A stretch of 64,000 nucleotides of DNA, from NCBI RefSeq assembly GCF_030758315.1, contig NZ_CP132336.1:248001-312000 (forward strand), in the 5' to 3' direction. A program made the position numbers and the translations under genes. The notes beneath the pieces are model-generated. The model saw only the letters and a list, made by a program, of their open reading frames with translations. It did no database searches and was not told the DNA's origin. Below are positions 55,594 to 64,000 of this stretch, piece after piece. Every line of letters starts with the position of its first letter. The stretch's first letter is position 1. This DNA is from Pararhizobium sp. IMCC3301. GTDB lineage: Bacteria; Pseudomonadota; Alphaproteobacteria; Rhizobiales; GCA-2746425.

Positions 55594-55910
55594 TCAGATC
55601 TTGCTCTGGCAAATCGTGGGATGTGTTCGCTACCACAGCGGGCGGAAGATTTCATCGCAAAATGATTTTTTTCTCTCAGTCCGGTCGCCCGCAATTCTTG
55701 CTAGCACGCCGTTGATGGTCGAGTGTTGAGGTTTCCTGCGCACCCACAGAATTGAGATGCAATGTTGTGGAAATAACCTCCGGTTACGGGAAAAGACCGT
55801 CCTCCTGGAGGCTGATCTCTCCGCTTCAGACGCGCGCCGCATTGAAACGCTGCCATATCGCTTGTATGGGACGAACTGGTTGATACTGCCTTCAAAAAGG
55901 AAGCGACATT
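55594..55910. promoter_or_regulatory. Divergent region between CDF gene and mazG
   Basis: 317 bp without a gene that I can support. It should carry the CDF promoter on one side and the mazG promoter on the other. CCTCCTGGAGG at about 55800-55811 is a short perfect palindrome that could form a small hairpin in the mazG leader. No metal-regulator site is clear. Confidence 0.4.
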
Positions 55911-56741
55911 ATGGAAGCGTCGAGAGGCATCTCCCGTCTGATAGAAATCATGGCGCGACTGAGAGATCCGGAAACCGGGTGTCCATGGGATATCGAGCAG
56001 GATTTCGCTTCCATTGTGCCCTACACGATTGAGGAAGCCTACGAAGTCGCTGATGCGGTTGAACGCGGCGATATGGCCGATCTCAAGGAGGAACTCGGAG
56101 ATCTGCTGCTGCAGCCGGTGTATCACGCCCAGATGGCTGCCGAGGCCGGTCATTTCGACTTTGCAGATGTGGTCTATGCCATCACCCGGAAACTCGTCCG
56201 GCGTCATCCCCATGTATTCGGTGAAGAACAAGCTAAAAAACCGGAATCCGTCAAACACGTCTGGGAGCGGATTAAGGCGGAAGAGGCAGCGCTCAAGGCG
56301 GCAGACCGCAAGGCAGAGGGCGAGACCGCCGATCCTGGCAGCATCCTGGATAATGTGCCAACCACCCTTCCCGCTTTGACCCGTGCGCAAAAGCTGCAAT
56401 CGAAAGCTGCAAAGGTCGGATTTGACTGGCCGGATCTGCAGCCGGTGATGGCAAAAATCGAAGAAGAATGGGATGAACTGAAAGCGGAAATAGCCAGACC
56501 CGATACAGATGCATCCGCAGAAATTGCCGAAGAATTTGGCGATTTTCTGTTTTCAGTGGTCAATCTGGCGCGGCATCTGGGCGTTGACCCGGAACATGCC
56601 CTGCGCCGCACAAATGCAAAATTTGTCCGGCGCTTCCACCATATTGAACGCACCCTGGAGGGGTCCGAGCGAAACCTTGAATCTGCTTCACTGGATGAGA
56701 TGGAAACCATCTGGCAGGCAGCCAAGGGCGTTGTCGGCTAG
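55911..56741 (+). CDS. mazG: Nucleoside triphosphate pyrophosphohydrolase MazG
   Basis: Hydrolyses (d)NTPs to monophosphate and pyrophosphate, cleaning up abnormal nucleotides. The 276 residues contain two MazG domains: the first with CPWDIEQDFASIVPYTIEEAYEVADAV and EELGDLLLQPVYHA (the EExxE-type metal site), the second with KIEEEWDELKAEI and EEFGDFLFSVVNLARHLG. Length is typical. It is convergent with hflX. Confidence 0.96.
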   Translation: MEASRGISRLIEIMARLRDPETGCPWDIEQDFASIVPYTIEEAYEVADAVERGDMADLKEELGDLLLQPVYHAQMAAEAGHFDFADVVYAITRKLVRRHPHVFGEEQAKKPESVKHVWERIKAEEAALKAADRKAEGETADPGSILDNVPTTLPALTRAQKLQSKAAKVGFDWPDLQPVMAKIEEEWDELKAEIARPDTDASAEIAEEFGDFLFSVVNLARHLGVDPEHALRRTNAKFVRRFHHIERTLEGSERNLESASLDEMETIWQAAKGVVG

Positions 56742-56790
56742 TGTAAGGTCAAGATGCGTCCGGGTTTCCTGAAGAATACCGCCAGCCGGG

Positions 56791-58203
56791 TCAGGCGGCG
56801 CTGCTGGCGATTTCCTGTTTATCCGGAAGAATGAAGGTCCCCAACCGATTGCGGAATTCAGAGCCGTTTTTGGGGTCGACCCGCACCTCAAGCCGCACAG
56901 ATCCATCAATCTCACTTTCGATCCGCTTCAAAACTTCAGCGTGGTCATACAGCCAGTAAATCTGATGCAACTGCTGCATGGGCAGGAGGATTGAAAACAC
57001 AGAGCGCTTTTCCGCGATCTTCTGTTCGATATGGGCAATCAGTTCTGCAATGCCCTGCCCTGTGGCAGCGGACACCGGAAAACCCTGGCCATCGGCTAAA
57101 GCGGCCGGGTCAATCTCGCGCCGCGGATCATCCTGCGGCAGCAGATCAATCTTGTTCCAGACTTCAATTACCCGGCTGGTATCATCCGGGTTGATTTTCA
57201 ACTCCAGCAGAATGTCTCTGACATCCTCAGCTTGAGCGTCCGAATCCTCATGGGCAATATCCCGGACATGCACGATCAGATCTGCATCAATCACTTCTTC
57301 AAGCGTGGCCCGGAATGCAGCAACAAGATCGTGCGGCAGATCAGAAACGAAGCCGACAGTATCCGACAGGATCACAGTATCACCATGAGGCAATTCAACT
57401 GTGCGCAAGGTGGGATCAAGTGTTGCAAACAACAGATCCTCTGCCCGCACATCTGCATGTGTGACGTGGTTGAACAGCGTTGATTTTCCCGCATTTGTAT
57501 AACCCACCAGCGCGACAATCGGATGCGGTTTACGCTTGCGGTTCTTGCGGTGCAGATCGCGGGTCTTTCTGACATCCGCCAGCGCCGATTCAAGATATTT
57601 GATGCGCTGCTGCAACATCCGCCGGTCGGATTCAATCTGCGTTTCGCCAGGGCCACCCATAAATCCGCCGCCGCCGCGCTGGCGCTCCAGATGAGTCCAG
57701 CTGCGCACAAGCCGCCCTTTTTGATAGTTCAGATGTGCCAACTCGACCTGCAGAGTGCCCTCTTTGGTCTGGGCGCGCTCGCCAAAAATCTCGAGGATAA
57801 TTCCTGTCCGGTCGAGCACCTTGATTTGCAGGGCTTTTTCAAGATTGCGCTGCTGCACCGGCGTCAATGCATGATCGACGATGAGCAGTTCGACGCCCTG
57901 CTCGGCAACCGCCTGTTTCACCTCATCGATCATGCCCTGTCCAACCAGGGTAGCGGGACGGTATCTGCGCAAGCTGAAATGTTTGGCGAATACGACTTCA
58001 AGATCGTTGATCGCATTGGCAAGACCAACAGCTTCTTCAAGGCGCGCCTCTCCCGTCCGCGGATTGGCGCGGCGGCCTGGCGCGGTGCCCTGTCCGGAGT
58101 GTACCGACATTATCGGGACGATAACGGCAGTTTTTGTTCTGCCGTGGTCTGTGGAAAACAATCCGGCTTCGTCAGCCGTGCCGTCGGGTGTGGTCGAACT
58201 CAA
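56791..58203 (-). CDS. hflX: GTPase HflX
   Basis: Ribosome-splitting GTPase active under stress. The 470 residues contain the HflX-specific N-terminal domain ([20 protein letters not shown]), the Gly-rich stretch [23 protein letters not shown], and the G domain with GYTNAGKST (Walker A), DTVGF (G3) and NKIDLL (G4). The start overlaps the hfq stop by 4 bp (ATGA), so the pair is translationally coupled, as in other proteobacteria. Confidence 0.97.
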   Translation of the reverse strand: MSSTTPDGTADEAGLFSTDHGRTKTAVIVPIMSVHSGQGTAPGRRANPRTGEARLEEAVGLANAINDLEVVFAKHFSLRRYRPATLVGQGMIDEVKQAVAEQGVELLIVDHALTPVQQRNLEKALQIKVLDRTGIILEIFGERAQTKEGTLQVELAHLNYQKGRLVRSWTHLERQRGGGGFMGGPGETQIESDRRMLQQRIKYLESALADVRKTRDLHRKNRKRKPHPIVALVGYTNAGKSTLFNHVTHADVRAEDLLFATLDPTLRTVELPHGDTVILSDTVGFVSDLPHDLVAAFRATLEEVIDADLIVHVRDIAHEDSDAQAEDVRDILLELKINPDDTSRVIEVWNKIDLLPQDDPRREIDPAALADGQGFPVSAATGQGIAELIAHIEQKIAEKRSVFSILLPMQQLHQIYWLYDHAEVLKRIESEIDGSVRLEVRVDPKNGSEFRNRLGTFILPDKQEIASSAA

Positions 58204-58451
58204 TCGGAATCGTCCTCATGCTCTGGATCGAATAACTGAATCGGTTGCGCCGGCATGATTGTTGAAATGGCATGCTTATAGACTAACTGGGAATGCCCAT
58301 CGCGCCGCAACAACAGGCAGAAATTATCAAACCAGGTCACAATGCCCTGAAGTTTCACGCCATTTACCAGAAAAATCGTCAAAGTTGTCTTGTTTTTGCG
58401 CACATTGTTCAAAAACGCGTCTTGGAGGTTCTGTGTTCGTTCGGCCATCAT
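58200..58451 (-). CDS. hfq: RNA chaperone Hfq
   Basis: Ring-shaped RNA-binding protein that pairs small RNAs with mRNAs. The 83-residue protein has the Sm motifs [42 protein letters not shown] and [14 protein letters not shown]. Two ATG codons are adjacent (58451 and 58448); either may be the start. The acidic tail PEHEDDSD is short, as in alphaproteobacteria. The aminotransferase gene lies 25 bp upstream on the same strand. Confidence 0.98.
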   Translation of the reverse strand: MMAERTQNLQDAFLNNVRKNKTTLTIFLVNGVKLQGIVTWFDNFCLLLRRDGHSQLVYKHAISTIMPAQPIQLFDPEHEDDSD

Positions 58452-58476
58452 AAATCCCTGTGGTCTGCTGGCGCAA

Positions 58477-59340
58477 TTATCTGTCAGCTATTTCAACTTG
58501 GCTGTGAAACAGCGAACGCAATGTCGTGGCAATATGTCCCGGTGCCCCATTGGCAACCGTGACATCATCAACACGTGTGACAGGCATGACGAGAGCGGTT
58601 GCCGCAGTCATGAATGCCTCTCGCGCCCGTTGTGCTTCTTCTATAGTGAATGCCCGCTCTTCAACAGGCATTCCCTCCCGGTCGGCCAGTTCCAGAACAG
58701 CCGTTCGGGTAATGCCCCGCAAGATGCCATGTTCAGCAGGTCGGGTAACAATGATTCCTTCGCTGGTCACGATCCATGCATTGGTCGATGACCCCTCAGT
58801 AACATACCCGTTGCTATCCACAAACCAGGCTTCATATGCCCCCTGTTCCTTCGCCGCCTGTTTGGCAAGCACGTTCGGTAACAGTGCAACGCTCTTGATA
58901 TCGACACGGTTCCACCGATTGTCAGGCAGCGATATGATTTTGACGCCCTGTTCAGCCAAAGCAGAGGCTTTTGCGACAGATGAACTGCGTGCGGTCACCA
59001 CCAATCCCGGCGGCGTCTCATCGGGTGGAAAAAAATGGTTTCTGGGAGCCACGCCCCGGGTTACCTGCAGATAGACCAGGCCGTCCCGGACCCTGTTGCG
59101 TGCAACAACTTCCCGCAGAATGACACCCAGTGCCCTGTCCTGCATAGGCTGGCGAATTCTTAATTCGGAAAGCGATCTGGCAAGACGTTGCATATGGCGT
59201 TTTTCGTCCACCAGATGACCATCGAGCACCTCGCAAACCTCATACACGCCGTCAGCGAACTGATACCCTCGATCTTCAATATGAACGGCAGCATTGCGAT
59301 GCGGCAAATAGTGCCCGTTCACATAGGCTATGCGAGACAT
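58477..59340 (-). CDS. Class IV aminotransferase, D-amino acid type
   Basis: PLP enzyme that probably moves the amino group between D-alanine and D-glutamate precursors, supplying D-amino acids for peptidoglycan. The 287 residues carry the fold-type IV signature: [30 protein letters not shown], the catalytic Lys149 in [14 protein letters not shown], and the cofactor loop [10 protein letters not shown] with GILRGITR. The DIKS pattern fits D-amino acid aminotransferase better than the branched-chain type. Located between trkH and hfq, as in other Hyphomicrobiales. The exact substrate is inferred. Confidence 0.9.
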   Translation of the reverse strand: MSRIAYVNGHYLPHRNAAVHIEDRGYQFADGVYEVCEVLDGHLVDEKRHMQRLARSLSELRIRQPMQDRALGVILREVVARNRVRDGLVYLQVTRGVAPRNHFFPPDETPPGLVVTARSSSVAKASALAEQGVKIISLPDNRWNRVDIKSVALLPNVLAKQAAKEQGAYEAWFVDSNGYVTEGSSTNAWIVTSEGIIVTRPAEHGILRGITRTAVLELADREGMPVEERAFTIEEAQRAREAFMTAATALVMPVTRVDDVTVANGAPGHIATTLRSLFHSQVEIADR

Positions 59341-59349
59341 AAAAATCCT

Positions 59350-60816
59350 TTACCGGGAATTCCAATAGGTCAGATTGAACACACCAAAAAAAGCCAGAAT
59401 TTCAATTCTGCCAAGCAGCATGGTGGCACCAAGAGCGGATTTGGACAATACAGGCATGTCAATATAATCGGGCCAAAGGCCAAGAATATTCCATTCAGGA
59501 TTATAGGCACTGCCCATGCTCGAAAATGCCGCCAGCGACGCAATCACAGACGCCTCAAACGGAATGCCGTCAAGCGTCAGAACCGCAGCACAGCCCCAGA
59601 CCAGCAGAACGGCAACAATCAGATAGCTCCAGATCGCTTTGAGCGTTCCGATTTCGATCTGATTTCCGCCAAACCGCTCCGATTGCACACTGTGGGGAAA
59701 GACAAGCCGGTTCAATTCCTGAAGTGACTGCAGCATCATGCCGCCAATACGGTAGAATTTCAGCCCGCCGGCCGTGGAAAATGCGCCGCCACCAACTATG
59801 ACGATGCTGCCGACCGCAATCGGCTGAAAGGCGACCAGGTTTCCGGAATCCCATTCAAATCCGGTGGTCGTAATCAGGGCGGCGGCCAGAAAGAGGCCGT
59901 TCAGCAACGGTGCAAATGCCCTGTCCGGCTCCGAGGCAAGTGTGGGTTTTTGCAACAGCGCAAGTGTCAGAAGCACCGCCAGCACGATAATACTGAAGAT
60001 AATCAGATAGCTTTCCCGGTGATGGCGCAGCAATTGACCACGTCTGGTAAACAACATTCTGTGCCAGAGTATACTGGTCGCCCCGATAATCATGAAGATC
60101 ACCAGCACGGGATAGGCAAACGGCGCATTATAAGATGCGATATCATCATCTATCGGCATGAAACCGCCGGTGGATATCGCTCCCGATGCAAGTATGAGGC
60201 TGTCAAACAGCGCCACACCAGACAGGGCCAGCCCTCCGGCACACAGCAGCGTGAACACAATATAAGTCGAACCAATGCTCAGGCAAATTTTGAGTATCCG
60301 GCCACCGCCGCCGAAGCCGACCTTTTCCAACAGGGCGATCTGCCGTTTTGGCAGGCCACCGACTCCCGCCGGTGCAAGGACAATGACCAGGGACAGCAAA
60401 GTCAACAGACCACCCAGCCATTGCAGTTGCACCCGCCAGAACAGCACCGAACGGGGCAACGCTTCCACACTGTCGAAGGTCGATGCATTGGAGGTCGTGA
60501 TAGCCGCAATGGTTTCGAAAATGACATCGCTTGTCAGCATGTCGGTGCTCAGCGCCAGCGGCAGCGCGCCGCTAGCCAGCAGCAACACCCAGGACAGCAG
60601 CAGCAGCCCGAACGTTTCGACCCGTTTCAGGCCGCCTTCCTTGCCACGCAGCGTTATGAAGATGGCTGACGCAAAGAAGGCATAGGCAGCTGCTATGGCA
60701 CCGAACATCTGGGCAGCCGGAAATTCTTCCATGTAAAGCGCGATCAGAAACGGCGCGGTCAACGACGCTGAAACAGAGCCTAAAATGGCCGCCAATACAA
60801 TCAGTCCCGCTGCCAT
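59350..60816 (-). CDS. trkH: TrkH-family potassium uptake protein with altered first selectivity filter
   Basis: Channel subunit of the Trk potassium system. The 488 residues have about ten membrane helices in four repeated M1-P-M2 units. Filters 2-4 show the expected glycine (ISTGGF, TTTGFE, SSMGSA), but the first reads AITTSNASTF (about 106-114), where Asn110 replaces the glycine of the usual TTTGAT/TTTGST. VQLQWLGG after it is typical. The trkA gene follows at 60831, and trkH starts 14 bp after the trkA stop. Confidence 0.92.
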   Translation of the reverse strand: MAAGLIVLAAILGSVSASLTAPFLIALYMEEFPAAQMFGAIAAAYAFFASAIFITLRGKEGGLKRVETFGLLLLSWVLLLASGALPLALSTDMLTSDVIFETIAAITTSNASTFDSVEALPRSVLFWRVQLQWLGGLLTLLSLVIVLAPAGVGGLPKRQIALLEKVGFGGGGRILKICLSIGSTYIVFTLLCAGGLALSGVALFDSLILASGAISTGGFMPIDDDIASYNAPFAYPVLVIFMIIGATSILWHRMLFTRRGQLLRHHRESYLIIFSIIVLAVLLTLALLQKPTLASEPDRAFAPLLNGLFLAAALITTTGFEWDSGNLVAFQPIAVGSIVIVGGGAFSTAGGLKFYRIGGMMLQSLQELNRLVFPHSVQSERFGGNQIEIGTLKAIWSYLIVAVLLVWGCAAVLTLDGIPFEASVIASLAAFSSMGSAYNPEWNILGLWPDYIDMPVLSKSALGATMLLGRIEILAFFGVFNLTYWNSR

Positions 60817-60830
60817 TGCGCCCCGCGTTC

Positions 60831-62207
60831 TTAGAAGAAGTCGAGGCTGACGCGGAACATCTGCTCGACTTTTCGGACGTATTCCGCAAGGGCAAATATG
60901 ATAACCCGGTCATGTGCCCGAATTTTTGTATCACCGTCAGGGCGGATATAGACACCGTCGTGAATGACCGCTCCAATGCGCACACCGTCTGGCAACTCAA
61001 GATCGCGCAACGCCTTGCCCACCAGTGGTGACGTCTCCAAGGCTTCCGCCTCGATCACCTCTGCCTTGCCGTCCTGCAGCGGATAGACGCCGCGTACCCT
61101 GCCCCGTCTGACATGCTGCAATATTTTTGACAGTGTCACAGCACGCGGATTGATATGGGCATCAATGCCCAGCGACTGGGTGAAGGTCGGATAACTGGTA
61201 TTGTTAAGCAGGCTCAGCGTTCTGCGGCATCCCATCCGTTTGGCCATCACACTGGCCAGAACGTTGACCTCGTCATTATTGGTCAGCGTCACCATCGTAT
61301 CGACATCCTGAATTTCCGCTTCCCGCAGAATTTCCTGATCGAGCGCATCGCCATGCAAAACCACGGTTCGTTTCAGATCATCGGCAATTTCGATGGCACG
61401 GTCCCGGGAGCGTTCAATGATTTTGACCTTGGACTTTGAATGCCGGGCTTCAAGATTCTGAGCCACATAAAGGCCGATATTCCCGCCACCCGCCAGAACG
61501 ATCCGAGCTGCCTCCTGCTCCTCATGCCCGAAAATCGCCAGTGTTCGCTTGACCCGTGTGGTCTGCGTGATGACATAGACCTGATCGCCAAACAGCATGG
61601 AATCATCGGACCGGGGCACGAACAGGTTTCCATTCCTGAAGATGCCAACCACGACAGCGCTGAGGTCAGGAAACAATTCACTGAGTTGCTTCAACGGCGT
61701 ATCGATTACCGGGCAGTCTTCTTCGCAGATAATGCCTACGGTAGTAACCTCGCCATTGGCAAATTCAACAGTGTCAAATGCGCCCGGCAAGGCAAGCCGC
61801 CGCAGCACCATTTCACCAACTTCGATTTCGGGAGAGATAATCACGTCAATCGGCATGTGATCGCGCGAAAACAGATCTGAATAATGCGATTGCAGGTAGC
61901 TCTGCGCCCTGATACGGGCAACTTTGGTCGGCACATTGAACAGCGAATGCGCCACCTGACACGCCACCATATTGACCTCATCATACAAGGTCACGGCGAT
62001 GATCATATCGGCCTGATCGACACCGGCCTGGGCCAATGTATCGGGATGCGCCCCATGGCCGACAATGCCGCGCACATCCAGATGGTCACGTACTGCCTGG
62101 ATGAGCCTCGGCGAATTGTCGATCACGGACACATCATTTTGTTCCGATGACAATCGTTCTGCAATGCCGTAGCCAACCTGGCCCGCACCGCATATGACAA
62201 CCTTCAT
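60831..62207 (-). CDS. trkA: Trk system potassium regulatory subunit TrkA
   Basis: Cytoplasmic nucleotide-binding gate for TrkH. The 458 residues form two RCK units: the first with MKVVICGAGQVGYGIAERL and the second with IVLAGGGNIGLYVAQNLE (Rossmann loops), each followed by a TrkA-C domain. It lies between ntrX and trkH. ntrX stands 83 bp upstream. Confidence 0.97.
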   Translation of the reverse strand: MKVVICGAGQVGYGIAERLSSEQNDVSVIDNSPRLIQAVRDHLDVRGIVGHGAHPDTLAQAGVDQADMIIAVTLYDEVNMVACQVAHSLFNVPTKVARIRAQSYLQSHYSDLFSRDHMPIDVIISPEIEVGEMVLRRLALPGAFDTVEFANGEVTTVGIICEEDCPVIDTPLKQLSELFPDLSAVVVGIFRNGNLFVPRSDDSMLFGDQVYVITQTTRVKRTLAIFGHEEQEAARIVLAGGGNIGLYVAQNLEARHSKSKVKIIERSRDRAIEIADDLKRTVVLHGDALDQEILREAEIQDVDTMVTLTNNDEVNVLASVMAKRMGCRRTLSLLNNTSYPTFTQSLGIDAHINPRAVTLSKILQHVRRGRVRGVYPLQDGKAEVIEAEALETSPLVGKALRDLELPDGVRIGAVIHDGVYIRPDGDTKIRAHDRVIIFALAEYVRKVEQMFRVSLDFF

Positions 62208-62290
62208 ATTAGACTAGCCTTAGCTCTTGCCCGCCGATGTGCGGTAGACATACAGGGTTAGCCAGGCAAATCCAATTCTTTTCAGATGCC

Positions 62291-63661
62291 TCAGCCAATA
62301 TTGAGAGACTTGAGTTTGCGATGCAGGGCCGACCGTTCCATACCGACAAATTCGGAGGTCTTGGAGATATTTCCGCCAAAGCGGGCGATCTGCGCGGTCA
62401 GATACTCCCGCTCGAAAATCTCTCTGGCCTCGCGCAACGGCATTGACATGAGATGTTCCGCTTCCCGGCCGCCTTCAGACGCGGATGGCAGCAATTCCCC
62501 GATTTCCTTGGGCAGCAGGTCGGCCGACAGCACGGCTTCCTGATCGCCCCGGGTCAGAATCAACAGCCGCTCCAGATTGTTTCTGAGCTGACGAATATTG
62601 CCCGGCCAGGGATGGGCCTGAAGCACCGCCAACGCATCACTTTCCAGAGCGCGGACCGGCATGCCGACGGAGTTCGCAATCTGTGCAATAAAGTGTTCCA
62701 CGAGCATCGGGATATCTTCCCGGCGTTCAGACAGAGACGGCACTTTCAGTGGCACCACTGCTAGACGGTGATAAAGGTCCTCACGAAAATGTCCTGCAGC
62801 AATCTCGTCGTCCAGATTATGCGCTGTGGAGGACAGAATCCGGACATCGACATTGACCTTTTTATTTCCCCCCACCCGCTGGAAACTCTGATCCACCAGA
62901 ACGCGCAAAATTTTATTCTGGGTGTCGCGCGGCATTTCGGCGACCTCGTCCAGATAAAGGGTGCCGCCATGGGCTTCCTCAAGAGCCCCGACAGACCGGC
63001 CACTGCCATTTTCCACCTCGGTGCCAAACAAGGCAATCTCGGTCATCTCCGGCGTCAGTGCTGCAGAATTGAGACAGACAAAGGGCCCCTTTTCCCGCGC
63101 AGAATTCTGGTGCAGCGTCCGCGCAACCAGCTCTTTACCACAACCGGAGGGTCCGAAAATCATCACCCGGCTATTTGTTGGTGCTATCTTTTCAATGGCT
63201 CCGCGCAACTGCATCATGGCCGGAGACTCGCCGATCAGCTCCGCGGCATCCACACTCTTTTGGCGCAGCTCAACGACTTCTTTCTTCAACTTCACATTTT
63301 CAAGAGACCGCTCGGCGACCAGCACCAGGCGGTCCGCCTTGAACGGTTTTTCGATATAATCATAGGCACCGCGTCTGATGGCGGACACAGCAGTTTCAAT
63401 ATTTCCGTGGCCTGAAATGATGACGACAGCGAGTTCCGGATGCTGCTCCTTGATTACATCAAGCAGCGCCAGACCGTCGAGACGGCTGCCCTGCAGCCAG
63501 ATATCCAGAAACACCAGACTTGGGCGGCGGTCGTCGATCGCAGCAAGTGCGGTATCACTGTCCTGCGCGGTTCGCACTTCGTATCCCTCGTCCTCCAGAA
63601 TACCCGCGACCAGATCGCGAATATCCGCTTCATCGTCTACAATAAGTATGTCTGAAGCCAT
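62291..63661 (-). CDS. ntrX: Response regulator NtrX
   Basis: Response regulator paired with the NtrY kinase, linked to nitrogen metabolism, respiration and redox control. The 456 residues are a receiver domain with phospho-acceptor Asp53 (LVFLDIWLQG), an AAA+ domain (about 145-365; Walker A GPSGCGKE), and a Fis-type helix-turn-helix (about 410-456, ISKTSEFVGMERSALHRKLKSL). The GAFTGA loop that touches sigma-54 is missing: the corresponding stretch reads GTEVENGSGRSVGALE. This is known for alphaproteobacterial NtrX and suggests it works without sigma-54. It is adjacent to ntrY. Confidence 0.96.
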   Translation of the reverse strand: MASDILIVDDEADIRDLVAGILEDEGYEVRTAQDSDTALAAIDDRRPSLVFLDIWLQGSRLDGLALLDVIKEQHPELAVVIISGHGNIETAVSAIRRGAYDYIEKPFKADRLVLVAERSLENVKLKKEVVELRQKSVDAAELIGESPAMMQLRGAIEKIAPTNSRVMIFGPSGCGKELVARTLHQNSAREKGPFVCLNSAALTPEMTEIALFGTEVENGSGRSVGALEEAHGGTLYLDEVAEMPRDTQNKILRVLVDQSFQRVGGNKKVNVDVRILSSTAHNLDDEIAAGHFREDLYHRLAVVPLKVPSLSERREDIPMLVEHFIAQIANSVGMPVRALESDALAVLQAHPWPGNIRQLRNNLERLLILTRGDQEAVLSADLLPKEIGELLPSASEGGREAEHLMSMPLREAREIFEREYLTAQIARFGGNISKTSEFVGMERSALHRKLKSLNIG

Positions 63662-64000
63662 CTAGTTTTCTTCTTTGTTTTGCGAGTCAACATCAACTGC
63701 AGTCACCGGCATTGTCAGTCGGACCATTGCGCCGAATTGATGTCCGTCCCTGTCAGTGGGCGCATCCAGCAATTCAATTCCGCCGCCATGTTCTTCAAAA
63801 ATCTTCCTGACTATGGCCAGACCAAGTCCGGTACCCTTTTCCCGGGTCGTCATGTAGGGTTCAAGCAATTTACTTCTGTTCTCATTCGGCAGTCCAATTC
63901 CATTGTCGGTCACGGTAATCTGAAAAAGATCGCCGATCTGGAACGCTTTGACATCGATCCTGCCGGGACGGTCGGCCTCTGCAGGAACTGCAGAAATACT
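63662..64000 (-). CDS. ntrY: NtrY sensor histidine kinase, C-terminal part only
   Basis: The frame is open to the right edge, so only the last 112 codons are visible. It holds the ATP-binding end of a histidine kinase: VTDNGIGLP (N/G1-type box), REKGTGLGLAIVRKIFEEHGG (G2 box) and the following HQFGAMVRLTMP. The stop is followed directly by the ntrX start, so the kinase and regulator form one operon. The membrane, HAMP, PAS and dimerisation parts would lie beyond the window. Confidence 0.93.
   Translation of the reverse strand, partial: SISAVPAEADRPGRIDVKAFQIGDLFQITVTDNGIGLPNENRSKLLEPYMTTREKGTGLGLAIVRKIFEEHGGGIELLDAPTDRDGHQFGAMVRLTMPVTAVDVDSQNKEEN

Noticed and set aside
1-64000. tRNA, rRNA, CRISPR arrays, prophage and plasmid replication genes
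   Set aside because: Looked for by eye on both strands; none found. Small RNAs cannot be ruled out without folding tools.

Overview
The window is chromosomal DNA of an alphaproteobacterium, most likely of the order Hyphomicrobiales (Rhizobiales). I base this on gene order and protein character. The blocks exoR / xthA-erpA / dgt-argS-SPOR-nagZ-scpAB / tatABC-serS-surE-pcm-nlpD-like / yajC-secDF and hfq-hflX / trkA / ntrX-ntrY are arranged as in rhizobia and relatives. A GAAC-N7-GAAC SOS box of the alphaproteobacterial LexA type lies between uvrA and ssb, and a DUF1127 small protein is present. I cannot name a genus. No rRNA, tRNA, CRISPR or prophage was seen.

Layout. 1-2.8 kb (minus): FecR-domain exported protein followed by a CHASE2-PAS-GGDEF membrane protein cut by the left edge; its GGDEF domain looks inactive. 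3.1-8.9 kb: valS, ilvD and an ExoR-type Sel1 protein overlapping ilvD. 9.0-10.2 kb (minus): erpA-xthA. 10.3-24.3 kb (plus): dgt, argS, SPOR protein, nagZ, scpA, scpB, a lone ABC ATPase, tatA, tatB, tatC, serS, surE, pcm. 24.4-27 kb: LysM/degenerate-LytM lipoprotein and a convergent DUF815 ATPase, with a terminator between them. 27-31.3 kb: yajC, secD, secF, a Mth938-type protein and a phytoene-synthase-like protein. 31.4-35.8 kb: trmFO (minus), a lipoprotein with a possible Cys-His-Asp triad, and a large exported phytase-like protein with a Pho-box-like site at its promoter.

35.9-39.9 kb is the accessory stretch: a DUF1127 gene, an L,D-transpeptidase, and an exported protein that joins a DUF3494 ice-binding domain to an autotransporter beta-barrel. 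The last two overlap, so they look translationally coupled. Upstream lie a long inverted repeat, a 166-bp element with terminal inverted repeats, and an internally deleted IS5-type element. This suggests the locus was gained or rearranged.

39.9-52.2 kb: uvrA (minus) divergent from ssb, a small exported protein, marC-type protein (minus), gyrA, holB, metG, tatD and a metallo-beta-lactamase-fold protein. 52.3-54.6 kb: a tartrate/malate dehydrogenase and a divergent LysR regulator whose natural start seems to be an ATC codon. 54.7-64 kb: a CDF metal transporter (minus), mazG (plus), then on the minus strand ntrY (partial)-ntrX-trkA-trkH-aminotransferase-hfq-hflX, the usual alphaproteobacterial cluster for nitrogen/redox signalling, potassium uptake and RNA regulation.

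Most genes are housekeeping (tRNA charging, replication and repair, segregation, protein export). The less ordinary features concern the envelope: ice-binding autotransporter plus L,D-transpeptidase, ExoR, the amidase-activator-like lipoprotein, and the phytase-like protein.
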